From: Gnetum montanum
Lineage: Eukaryota; Streptophyta; Gnetopsida; Gnetales; Gnetaceae
Assembly: GCA_015680685.1 (NCBI GenBank)
Contig: MNCI01026319.1
Coordinates: 1,613 to 65,612, forward strand
Direction of reading: 5' to 3'
Length of the DNA stretch: 64,000 nucleotides
Part shown: positions 1-8,899 of the stretch, piece after piece
How positions within the stretch are numbered: position 1 is the first letter of the stretch
Layout of the letters: every line of letters begins with the position of its first letter
Position numbers and translations under genes: made by a program
The notes under the pieces: generated by a model
Told to the model about the DNA's origin: nothing
The model's input: the letters and a program-made list of their open reading frames with translations, nothing else
The model's database searches: none

Positions 1-1595
1 CCTCTCTTCTTCCTCATGAAGCCTTTTTATAAGGTTTACAAGGTAGTTACATGCCAAAATATCCTAGCTAACTTTTCTCCCAAGTAACTTGGCCAACCAA
101 TTAGGAGTTTACTTGCCCAACAAGTTAGGAGGTTACTTGCCCATTTAATTAGGAGGGAGTTAGGAAGTTATTCATAAAGTTAGGAGGAATTAATATTTGC
201 AAATATTATAAATATTGCCTTTGTAAGTAATTTATTAAAATAAATCTAAAATCCCTAATCTAATTTAATTTAATTTAAATTTTAAATACTAAGTGTCATT
301 AATCTCTAAGATTTTACCATAAAAATATAATATAATATCCACCTTATTGGTGGTAGCGGTAGTTAATTTATCCTTTCTGCATCCCCGATAATTGAAATTA
401 AAATTTGGGATGGCCGAAATATGAGCTCGAAGGTGAAGGCACCGATCCTGCAACTACCCGCAACCGATTCAAAATATCTTCCTCAGCCAAAAATCATTAC
501 TAGCAACTGCCATCACAGGAGAAGACTTAGTCGCCACGTTAGGAAACGTCGCCGTGTGTTCCATAAGGATCTGCAACTGTTGTAACCTCTGCCTCTCAAA
601 AATGCCCTGTAGGTTTTGATGATTATGTGATTTAATCCTTGCTTCGTAGATTTTCGCTGCCTTCCATCTGTGATAACTGGTTAATTGTCTGGCTTTCAGA
701 ATTTTTGTCCAACATTTGGTGTAGATTATTCAAGCAACGTCCACTAGGATTTTAAAGGCATTTGCCGTTGCTACGAATGAAAACCCAGATTTGTTCATCA
801 CGCAAAATAGGCGTCCATTCTTCTAAAATCCACAAGTGCCTTTACTAGAATCAATGATATATCTGCTGCGTTCTGCCCTAAACTGGCCTCAGTTCTGTCT
901 GGCTTTCTGCACGCGATTGCTGCCCGAAACCCCCTTTAACTCGGCTCAGTGGTGAAAGAAGGGCCTCCCACGTGCTCCACGAACTCAGGTTCGACGTCTG
1001 GCGAGTTGGCAACATAAATCTGGCCAATGCATGGGTGCAATCCTGAATGGCAAGCCAAAGGATTTGCCCCAAAACCATGGCATTCAGTTCTATTTTTCTG
1101 ATTTCGTTTTTTTTTCTCCGGCAGCGTTAACAATGGGCCTTTGGACATACGTGAATTTGGGTTCATCTGCAATACAGAAACCTTTACATCCTTTGATAAT
1201 TTTAAATTTACGGATTCAAAACCTGTTGCTAGTCCGTTAGGTCCTTCACTTGCTTCCAACTCTTAGCCAATTTTTGATAATCCATTACCCACAGTGTTGT
1301 CTATTTTGCCAATATTAACAGGCAGTATGCTTTCTTGTGGTAAATAATCACCTCCTTTTTTTTTATTCCAATCTTTACTCAAGAAAATAACTTGGCATTT
1401 TAATTTACTTTCCAAGAAGGCTTCATCATCAAGATTATTTACCATTGGCTTGCTTCTCCAAGAATACCCATTAACTCACAATACTAAACTACAAATTTAC
1501 AACCAGGGATTGTGCTAATTTTGAACAAAATATTCAAACTGCTCCATGTAATGGCCAAATGTGCCAACAAGAACAAGCTCCATTGATTACACAGT
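1..1595. other. Unassigned segment left of Ath-1
   Basis: This stretch is less AT-rich than the rest of the window and shows none of the gypsy motifs found elsewhere. It abuts Ath-1 abruptly: on the minus strand the pre-polypurine-tract sequence of Ath-1 (1622-1596) is recognisable, then homology stops at about 1595. Reading the minus strand, a TATA-like stretch (CCTTATAAAAAGG) lies near 38-26, followed by a purine-rich GAGGAAGAAG leader, which could be part of an LTR promoter running off the left edge. No LTR pair, PBS or polypurine tract could be placed. It may be another insertion or a rearranged flank. Confidence 0.4.
936..1445 (-). pseudogene. Unrecognised broken reading frame
   Basis: Two open stretches (1445-1263 and 1259-936) lie in the same minus-strand frame and are separated by a single TAG, so together they read as about 170 codons with one stop. 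The predicted product is hydrophilic, with a Lys/Arg-rich patch (PEKKKRNQKNR) near its middle and a few Cys/His residues afterwards (ECHGFG, LACHSGLHPC). It resembles no gag, pol or ORF3 sequence in this window. It could be a transposon accessory protein, a captured host fragment or chance; I do not recognise it. Confidence 0.2.
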
Positions 1596-1679
1596 GGATA
1601 GGTATGGGATTATTGACTGACTAGAATGGATTCATGCCATATTGTGGAATCAGAAACAAAATTGAGATACAACATGAAG

Positions 1680-2487
1680 AATGCAAAAGAAAATCCTATA
1701 ACTACAAGATTGGGTGGAACTCATGTAGTTCCTGGTGGTGGTGGCTCCTCCATGGGTGTCTTTCCCTTGTCTTGCGCTCCAGGTCTTGGGATTGATGGTG
1801 TTGAAGTATGGCTTGGAGTTTCTCCTCTTGTAAGGCCTTGAGTGCCTTGGTGTGTGCGTAAGTTTACGCTTTTGCCATAGAGGCATCCTAGTCAGCCTTC
1901 TCTTTTTCTTCCACCACTCTTTTATTCTCTGTCAACAATTTATTAAGTTGCTCAGTTTTGAAAGTATCCAGCTAGTTTTGAGCAACCTTTGGCCCTATAT
2001 TTGGAAGGTTTAATACTTCCAAAATAGCTTGAACAGAGAAATCAATAGTCACACCACAAATGTTAACCATGGTGTCTTGTTCTTTATTGTGCCAAAATTG
2101 GTACGTTTCCCCTAAGTACCAAGCACCACTTTCAGAGAGGGTAGGCCATAGTGGGGACCCTTTGAGGTGATCCCTAATGGCCTTTGGAGAAAATTCTACG
2201 AAAGGTCCAAAGTTTAATTCCATGATCACTGCACTAAATATGGACCTTTCATGGATGGCCTGAACACAATCCTAGGGCAATGTGAGATGTCATCCCTATT
2301 CAGCCAGTGCAACAGCTCCTCCTTCTACCTGCCTTGATTGTACAGTGGTAAGGTCTTCTTGGTGGATACTAAATGATTATTCCTCCTACTCTACATGTTG
2401 TTTAGCAGGAACTTATCCTTCACCTTTCCTAGGTCGCTTGATTCCACCTTGAGCAGGACCTTCCTATTGTCTGCATTTTGGGGCCAT
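1680..2487 (-). pseudogene. Ath-1 ORF3, decayed and shortened
   Basis: From ATG at 2487 the frame starts MAPK and continues, with several stops, into the open piece 2229-1972. Conserved blocks shared with the other ORF3 copies are SFSIHQ near the N terminus, a M-x-L-N-F-G-P-F block, a G-x-W-Y-L-G-E-T-Y block, and DFSVQAILEVLNLPN. The C-terminal part is charged and helix-like (EQLNKLLTENKRVVEEKEKAD, then TYAHTKALKALQ), as in Ath-2, but it is much shorter, ending about 60-90 bp before the pre-polypurine sequence. Of known families the V-x-I-D-F-S-x-x-A-I-x-x-x-L-x-L-P block most resembles the plant 'Athila ORF / putative plant transposon protein' group; that assignment is inference. Confidence 0.6.
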
Positions 2488-2728
2488 CTGCAATCACACA
2501 GGGCCAATCGTTAGTAAGGTTATTACCAAAGTTAGGTTATACCTTACTGCTTACCTTAATGAATTTTCTTTATCTCCATGTGACATTACTTATTAGGAGA
2601 AAATGTTCCCGAAAGATTATAATATTGAATCCTCTTTGCTTAGGTGGTTTCCAAATCTAGTTTCCGAGTATAACTAAGGAGATGAAATTTTTTTTGGCGT
2701 ATTTATCCTTAATTTTATAATTAATTAC
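2488..2728 (-). other. Candidate leader intron before Ath-1 ORF3
   Basis: The minus strand reads TGTGTGATTGCAG immediately followed by ATGGCCCC, a good plant 3' splice site butting the start codon. A possible donor is AAGG|GTAATTAA at 2728. The equivalent interval exists upstream of the other two ORF3 copies. Splicing is inferred, not shown. Confidence 0.35.
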
Positions 2729-2974
2729 CCTTAATAATGTCCTTTGGGCGATGATGAATTTCAAAACATTTATGCACTATTCAGCATGTGCCCCTCCCCC
2801 ATGACTAAGCTGAACACTCTAGGTTTAAGTAGGTTCAAATGGAATGAAAATCGAAGTACTAGTGAGCGAGTTATGGATATGAAAGCAAGGGACACACAAT
2901 CACGAGTCATAGAGAGAAATTTGAAAAATTTCCCTTGCATGAACAATTGTAAATGATGTTGATTAGCATGGGGG

Positions 2975-3062
2975 GTTGCGTATATATATATTTTTGGGAT
3001 GCAATATCGCGTACGTGATAGCGGGGATGCGATGTCATGTCGACCGCGATATCGCGGCCTAT
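2975..3062 (-). promoter_or_regulatory. Ath-1 internal U3-like segment with TATATATATA
   Basis: On the minus strand it reads GGCCGCGATATCGCGG..., then CGTACGCGATATTGC, then ATATATATATACGC. It contains a perfect 14-bp palindrome, CCGCGATATCGCGG (3044-3057). The GATATCGCG and CGTACGCGATAT words are the hallmark of this element's own LTR U3 (7365-7384). The segment lies about 490 bp upstream of ORF3. I infer an internal promoter copied from, or sharing origin with, the LTR. Confidence 0.5.
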
Positions 3063-4490
3063 CGATGTTTGGGCACTTTATAGAATGTACCAAATTTTTT
3101 AATATTTTTCTGAAATTAACCAATGTAAACTAAGGAAATCTGGACCAGTTTTAAAGGGTTCCAAGGTAATTCAACTAGTTTTGAAGGCATGAAAATTATG
3201 ATGGTGTGGAATTTATCAATAAGGACCTCGGATGGTAAAGGGGAGAAAAAGGCTATGTGATGGTTCATAGGAACATTTGAATCAGAGGGATAGTAATAAG
3301 GGAAGGAATATAGTTGAAAATACACTGAGGGTAATAGATGGTATGTGGAAGATGTGTTATGAGTGCAAATTACAAAAAATTATGCAAGTGGGTCCTCACC
3401 AAAGAAGGTTCAAACCTATAATGCCCTTGCATAACCATACTTAAAAATGTTTGTAGGTACTAGAAGGGTGAAATGTAATCCACACTAGTTCCACAAAACA
3501 CACACATGTAAGTATCACCAAAATGAGGTAAGAATTCTACACTATATGAGACACAAGCTACAATTACATGAATAGTGAGATGAGATAGACTATAGAAGGG
3601 ATTATAGATATTGGGACATGAGGTAACTGATCCAAGGCACAATGAATCCTATGTGTAAAGCATGATTAATGTGTCATTAACCCGTCATTCCAAGATCAGG
3701 ATCAAGTCCATTCCTTTGATCAGTGACAACGCATTGTTTCATCCCATGATGAGCAACTATGAGAGTATCAGAACAATAAGGCGTACGATCACTTGGCATT
3801 TTCTTCAAGGGAGGAGTGATTTTTTTTTCTTTGTGGCACTTTCTTTATTTTTGTTTTTGTTTTTTTTTTGTTTTTTGAATGCTGAATCCAGAGAAGCCAC
3901 CAAGCTTTGGGCATGGGTGCATGTCTTTCCAGTGGGAACTCTTAAAATAACATTGGATTTTTGAGTGCCTTTTGATTACTCTTACTCCCATTTTGTGTTA
4001 GATCTACAAGGATCTTAGTACAACCACATTGCGTGATAACTCTCACAGATGTCACCAGAGAGAATCCGCAAGTCCCCTTGATGTCACACCCTAATCATTC
4101 CCTCTTGGTCCATCCTCCTTCATTCTGGGTACAATGAACACAAAATTAATTTTAAGTTTTAAGAATATTAATAATATCACTATACCCTTGAATAGAACCT
4201 CTTATTTGTAGAATGGATGAGTGGGTGTAATGGGCTCATTGTCCAAATAATTGATCACTCGAGACTCGATAACATAGAACACACCTCAACCAACAAGTCA
4301 CATGAGTGTTTTATTCATAGACGAGATTACTTATAAAAAGATAAAAAGATAAAAATACAAAAAAGTAATAAAAAAGAGATGAAAATATGGAAAAAAGTTG
4401 TAAAATTAAAGAAAATGAAAAAAATATTTATTAATCCTACTTGTTATTAAAATGGAGGATATCCCCCATAACTAAATGGTTTGAGCATGG
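3063..4490 (-). other. Ath-1 long 3' untranslated region
   Basis: Read on the minus strand, it starts with the TTATGGGGGA-type junction and T-rich tract seen after integrase in Ath-3, then shows the box GGAAAGACATGCACCCATGC near 3930-3905. Further on it has the GCAAGGGCATTATAGG box and a GAGGACCCAC box near 3430-3390. The same boxes occur in the same order in Ath-2, Ath-3, Ath-4 and Ath-5. On the plus strand 3821-3880 is a very T-rich low-complexity tract. No gene is supported here. Confidence 0.65.
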
Positions 4491-4527
4491 AAAGGATTAA
4501 TAAATGAAAGATGAGGATCCTTGCATG

Positions 4528-5230
4528 TTAAAAATATCGAAACTTGGTCATACTTAACCCATTGGGGTTCACACACCTAATTATAGTAATCATAGTGGGG
4601 AAATTTATAAGATGTGGTTCTCGGGTAAAGAGTTGACCCACTATAATACATGAGACCATAAGATGGTATGCAAGGATTGAGATGTCATCCTCCATGGCTA
4701 TATTCATTGGGCCATATGGTTGTTGGAGTGTTAATTGGTGGCCCTGATGAAGTGACACGAGGCGTTGGGTTCGAGGAGGAGGGTGCACCACAGGGTTGGA
4801 CTTTTGCTGAGTTGAAGAATACAGTGGCCCTAGAATTATGTTTTCCCTTCCTACGGTCATGTCTAAAGATGGGACGCCTTCAATGTTGAGAAGGTCTCTC
4901 ACTGCTGTTGGCAATAGTAGCACAAGTAACGTTTTTGGGTTGTTGCTATGGTGCAAACACTTCAGGAATAGTTGGTGGTGATGTAAAAGGAGGGAAAGGA
5001 TGAGAATGTTGAAATTTAGAAGAGTGTAAGGTCCACAAGGCTGTGATTGTGTTGAGGACATGGGCTGATAGTATTGAGGAGAATGATAATGCAACAAGAT
5101 AGAGTATGTTGACCTAGTTGGGAAAACAAGATGTTGGACTAGATAAGCATTCGTATTTGAATGATACAAAGGGTGTCTCCAGTTTAGGGATGGCTTCCTC
5201 CCCAACTGGGATTGTTGCCACTATGATTGA
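4528..5230 (-). pseudogene. Ath-1 Pro/Gln-rich gag tail
   Basis: An open stretch of 225 codons (5205-4528) exists but its composition changes midway, and a neighbouring frame looks more natural (PPFTSPPTIPE, RRPIFR), matching the position and style of the Pro/Gln-rich linker plus K/R-R-P-F-F motif just before protease in Ath-3. I interpret the region as the linker between gag and protease with frameshifts. The open frame itself is probably incidental. No protease motif follows. Confidence 0.45.
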
Positions 5231-5365
5231 ACATAGTATCTCTATATGAACTCTAGGTGTAACGTGCTTCCCCAATGCTCATATAAATGTAACAAGATTG
5301 GGCATTGGCCCTTGGGGTGATTGTATAGGCAAATGTTGCATTCATATGTTCCCTTCTTGGGTTGT

Positions 5366-6466
5366 CTAAACTCTATCTCCAATAATATTGCAAATGTTGC
5401 TCTTATTTTTCTCATCCCTTCTTTCCAATTGTCTAATGATATTTTGTCCTGCTTCTTGGGTTGTCAAAACTATATCTCCAATAATATTGATATATTCCCC
5501 GTACTTTTTATGTATCCATTCCAGCATCTTATTGATCTTTGCCTCAATTTCCTCTAATGATGTTTGTACTAGTAAAGATGGTTCTTGCTCATTGAGATAG
5601 GTTGATTTCTCCTTTTTGTGATTATGGACCTCCATTAAGTTGAGATTTTAGTCCCGTTGATGTTTTTCAATACTCTCCCATCTAGCCATTTCTCCTTCTT
5701 CTCTTGCTACCCACTTAATAAGTTCTTGGAATTGATGGGTTTGTAGTTCGTATAGTTGACCTTGGGCATACATCCCCAGGGTCTCACTTGTTTCATCACA
5801 AAGCCCATCAATGATATGGTACATTAGCCTTTCCTCAGAGAACTCATGGCCTGGACAGTTGTTTAACAGTGCATAATATCTTTCTAAGGCAATGTCCAAG
5901 GGTTCATGTTGTGCTTGTTTCCACTCTTGGATTTGTTTCCTCAAGTCCAACACTCTTGCATAGGTTTGATATCTTTCGTTAAAGAGTTCTACCATTGTTG
6001 GCCAACATCGAATTGAATTTGGTTTTAACAATCTATACCATACTTTTGCTTGGCCAATGAGTGTCATAGGAAAGAGCTTGAGTTTTTGCCAACCATTATC
6101 AATGTTGTTCCATGCATAGGCAACTTAGAAGGCTTGTAAATGTTGTTGCAAATCTAAGTCATAGCCTCCTGAGAAATTGGAAAAGTTGTTTAAATCAAGC
6201 CTGGGTAGGCGGCTCTCTTTACGGTGCCTACGAGAGATTCAAACAACCTCTTGTATTTGCGTTAGGCTTGTAGTGGCTAGTAGGGTTTCATCGCCATCGA
6301 GTAAGTTATGCTTTTGTGCATTGGGATGATGCTGCCTTCGTTTATGTTTATAAAAAATCCCCACCTTGGATTGCGTACTCCAACCTTCATTGTCATATAA
6401 TTCATTAGTTCTATAATGAATTGCCTTACTAGATGTGGCATTATCGTAGTCTTGTAGGAGAGGCAT
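5366..6466 (-). pseudogene. gag: Ath-1 gag (capsid region), decayed
   Basis: One frame runs from ATG at 6466 through 5366 with only a few internal stops. The open piece 6067-5648 holds the gypsy gag capsid core: a W-Y-R-L-L-x-P segment, F-N-E-R-Y, and a 'LLNNCPGHEFSEERLMYHIIDGL' type block that aligns in order with the gag of Ath-3, Ath-5 and Ath-6. The N-terminal part is shorter and differs from the others. The usual HPKGCC zinc motif is not seen downstream, so either it was lost or the frame is shifted. This is the structural protein that would form virus-like particles in the cytoplasm; this copy cannot encode it intact. Confidence 0.75.
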
Positions 6467-6588
6467 GGTTGTGAAATTGTGTGTGAATTTGTATGTGACT
6501 TTCTGTAATTATTTCTTCCTAAAAGATATATCATTAATTCATATACAACAACCTTGTATGATATAACTAATCTAGATAACTAGCACCA

Positions 6589-6606
6589 TCCCTGGAAATG
6601 ACATCA
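6589..6606 (-). other. Ath-1 primer-binding site (tRNA-Asp type)
   Basis: One base after the LTR end the minus strand reads TGATGTCATTTCCAGGGA. This fits the known tRNA-Asp-complementary PBS of Athila-like elements (TGGCGCCGTTGCCGGGGA), with mostly G-to-A and C-to-T changes and one transversion. Confidence 0.7.
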
Positions 6607-6607
6607 A

Positions 6608-7409
6608 TGATGAGTGGCAAGGTACCCCTACACTCAACCATATGAATACGAGCACTTCATGCATGATCCGGTCGAACTCTACAGACGAGCTAGTTGTGGT
6701 ATCTAGATAGTTACTCATAGATCGTAGTTTGGTATCTTCCCACCTGGACTAGTATTAGCTTTGTCATGTATGGTTTAGTCTAGAGTGAGGTGTATGATGT
6801 GTTCCTACACTAATGCTACTCCTAGGGATGATGGAAAATAATAGCAACTAAGCTAGGAGAGAGAGAATGAGAGAGAATCTAAACTAGCCTAAGTGTGATG
6901 AGCATCCATTCATTAATCATTTGTACACATCTTGGACCTCGTGCATGACTACCACTAGGATTACCAAGCGCATGGCCTAGGTACGCTACTGGGTTACCAA
7001 GTAGCCACACTTAAATGCTCATGATTAAGTCATAATCATTCCACATTACTAGGAGATAAGGGTAGAGAGATATTAACTAAGAAAGAAATAAATAACAATA
7101 ACAATTAAATAATTAAGCTAAGTGGATGCTGTAATGATGAAGTAATCTTGATCTTTATTGTCAGTCATGTGTGTGTCCAAGTACATCACACTCGAATAAG
7201 GATATCGTACAATTACAATCATCACACTGTGGGCATGCACTATGAGAAAGGGTTGAGAGGAAAAACTGATAAAAAGTCCCTACCTTAGTACTAAAAAATA
7301 TTGAAAACTTAACTACTTTTCCAAATCTTCTTGCCTCTTATTTATAGATGAGAAGATAGGCTGCGATATCGCGTACGCGATATCATGGCCAACAATTGAT
7401 GACTCATCA
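6608..7409 (-). repeat. Ath-1 5' LTR
   Basis: On the minus strand it begins TGATGAGTCA at 7409 and ends CTCATCA at 6608, about 802 bp. U3 contains a perfect 20-bp palindrome, GATATCGCGTACGCGATATC, at 7365-7384. The TATA box reads TATAAATA (7347-7340 on minus). The LTR belongs to the same type as the Ath-3 LTRs, with matching sequence around the TATA box and both ends. Confidence 0.85.
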
Positions 7410-7529
7410 GAGATCAAACATATACATAGCAAAGGGAAGTAGAAAAACACTTCTATTATCATACAAGAACTAAGTGCTGATACATTCATCTCATAGCAAC
7501 TCCACCAACACCATGAGGAGCCTTCAAAA

Positions 7530-7943
7530 ATGCCTATCATCAGACTTGAGGATCCTGTCAAAGCCCAACTTCATTCTACTCTAGCAGAGACACACAAGGG
7601 GAGGTTATTGACTCAAGATATAAGTGGGACTCTAGGCCAAGGGTTTCTACCAAATCTTATAGAGAGACACACAAGATTCATGAAAGGAGAACAAGAAGGC
7701 ATCATTCTCCTATTACCTCATCTGTCTCATCGCAATTATTAGAGGACTTTGATAGGATGACACAAGTACTAAGACTTTGATAGGGAAGAAAGAAGGACTT
7801 ATGGTCATCATAACAGATATTTAGGATACTTTGATATAGAAGATGAAGAACATGAAAGAAGGAGAAGAAAGGACATAAGAAAGGATCAAGAGAGATATGA
7901 GCATAGAAGGGGTCACCACTACAATAGAACCTACAAACCTAAC
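7530..7943 (+). pseudogene. gag: Ath-2 gag, 5' portion before the Ath-3 insertion
   Basis: From ATG at 7530 the frame is open for 70 codons (MPIIRLEDPVKAQ...), then three stops, then an Arg/Glu/His-rich segment (EDEEHERRRRKD, HRRGHHYNRTYKPN) that runs to the insertion point. Charged, His/Arg-rich sequence at this place matches the disordered part of gag in Ath-3 and Ath-6. The last codons (CCT AAC) continue in frame at 16396 with CAT GAT GAT GAA CCC, matching the HDEPLL segment of Ath-3. Confidence 0.65.
7939..7943 (+). repeat. Target site duplication, left copy (CTAAC)
   Basis: CTAAC directly before the Ath-3 left LTR; the same five bases follow the right LTR at 16391-16395. Five bases is the usual size for Ty3/gypsy. 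Confidence 0.9.
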
Positions 7944-8761
7944 TAATGAGTCACTATATCAAGTCTATGATATTGCGTACATGATATCGTGGCCTTCCAT
8001 GCAATATCACATATGCGATATCGTAGCTTGCCTCGTTGCCTATAAATAAGAGGTAGGCACACTTGGTTTGCATAGTTAGTCTTAGTCCCTTACCCAAACT
8101 CTTTCCTTTTCTCCCTCTTAGAGTTAGAATTATTTTTGCGTGCCTGCAGTAGGAGTCATAAAGTGAACGGACCTTTATTTGAGCATTGTGTACTTGAGCA
8201 CAACTTGTGTATGGTAATAAAGATGAACTTTGTGATAAACCTTGCAGCATTCAGAATAGATTAATTAATGTTAATTACTATTAATTAATGCTTTCCTTAG
8301 TTAATTAATGATTCTCTCACACCCTACAACTCTCCTAAGTAAGCACACATAATACGATCACTTCAAGCATGCGTGTAACACTTGGTAACCTAGTAATGAT
8401 TAGCATTTGGTAATCCCAATAGTGTTGCACTAGTTTAGGATGTGTACGGGAAGTGAGAATGGATACTGGTGTTAGGATCAGTTAGAGCCTAGTTAATGAG
8501 TAGTCAAATTAAATTAGTTACTTAGTTATCTCTCTCCTCCCTTATTAGCAACAAGAAATAAAAAAAGTATAAAAATCATATGCCTTATGTTTACTTAACC
8601 ATACAATTGTGACATAAAAGTAAGCTTGGGAAGACAATGATTGATCAACCTATTCTTGTTCCACAAAGACGCATAAGTACTTAGTCCTTGGAATTTGACC
8701 GGATCATGTGTGGATGCTCATATTTGTATGGTTGAGCATAGGGATACCTCATCGCTCATCA
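7944..8761 (+). repeat. Ath-3 5' LTR
   Basis: About 818 bp, from TAATGAGTCA (first G of TG mutated to A) to CTCATCA. U3 has decayed GATATC-type repeats (GATATTGCGTACATGATATCG, then CAATATCACATATGCGATATCG). TATA box TATAAATAAG at 8041. Downstream come the shared R-region words GCAGTAGGAGTC (8145 on) and AATAAAGATGAACTTT. U5 carries the tandem TTGGTAA(C/T)C(C/T)..AGTA units around 8371-8425. Confidence 0.9.
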
Positions 8762-8762
8762 T

Positions 8763-8780
8763 TGGCACTATTGCCAAGGA
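8763..8780 (+). other. Ath-3 primer-binding site (tRNA-Asp type)
   Basis: TGGCACTATTGCCAAGGA, one base after the LTR. Compared with the expected tRNA-Asp complement TGGCGCCGTTGCCGGGGA every difference is a C-to-T or G-to-A transition. Confidence 0.8.
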
Positions 8781-8899
8781 CTTTGTTGTTTGTACGCTAA
8801 CTAGAACATAGGAAATATTTCACATCATTGGAATGAACCCTTGGGGTTGGTTAAAGAAAAATAATAAATAAGAATAAATTGCACACTAAATAGACAATC

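Larger units (their letters stand above)
1596..7409 (-). mobile_element. Ath-1: pol-less Athila-like LTR retrotransposon, truncated
   Basis: Reading down the minus strand it has a 5' LTR (7409-6608), a tRNA-Asp-type PBS, decayed gag, a Pro/Gln-rich gag tail, then directly the long 3' UTR, a U3-like internal segment and ORF3. The 18-mer AGTCAATAATCCCATACC (minus 1619-1602), which precedes the polypurine tract in Ath-3 and Ath-4, marks the approach to the missing 3' LTR. Protease, RT, RNase H and integrase are all absent: the gag tail passes into 3' UTR at about 4490. It sits inside the gag of Ath-2 (7410 onward), so it is younger than Ath-2. The base quintet GAGAT (7410-7414) would be the target duplication; its partner is not in the window. 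Confidence 0.75.

Noticed and set aside
1031-1240. Plus-strand frames opposite 936-1259
   Set aside because: They overlap the longer, more protein-like minus-strand frame and have no recognisable motif.
4528-5205. 225-codon open frame on the minus strand, the longest in the window
   Set aside because: Composition shifts within it and a neighbouring frame fits the Pro/Gln-rich gag linker better; it lies between gag and 3' UTR of Ath-1, so it is probably an incidental open frame rather than a gene.
8763-8780. tRNA genes
   Set aside because: Only 18-base tRNA-Asp-complementary primer sites are present; no cloverleaf or paired promoter boxes were seen anywhere in the window.
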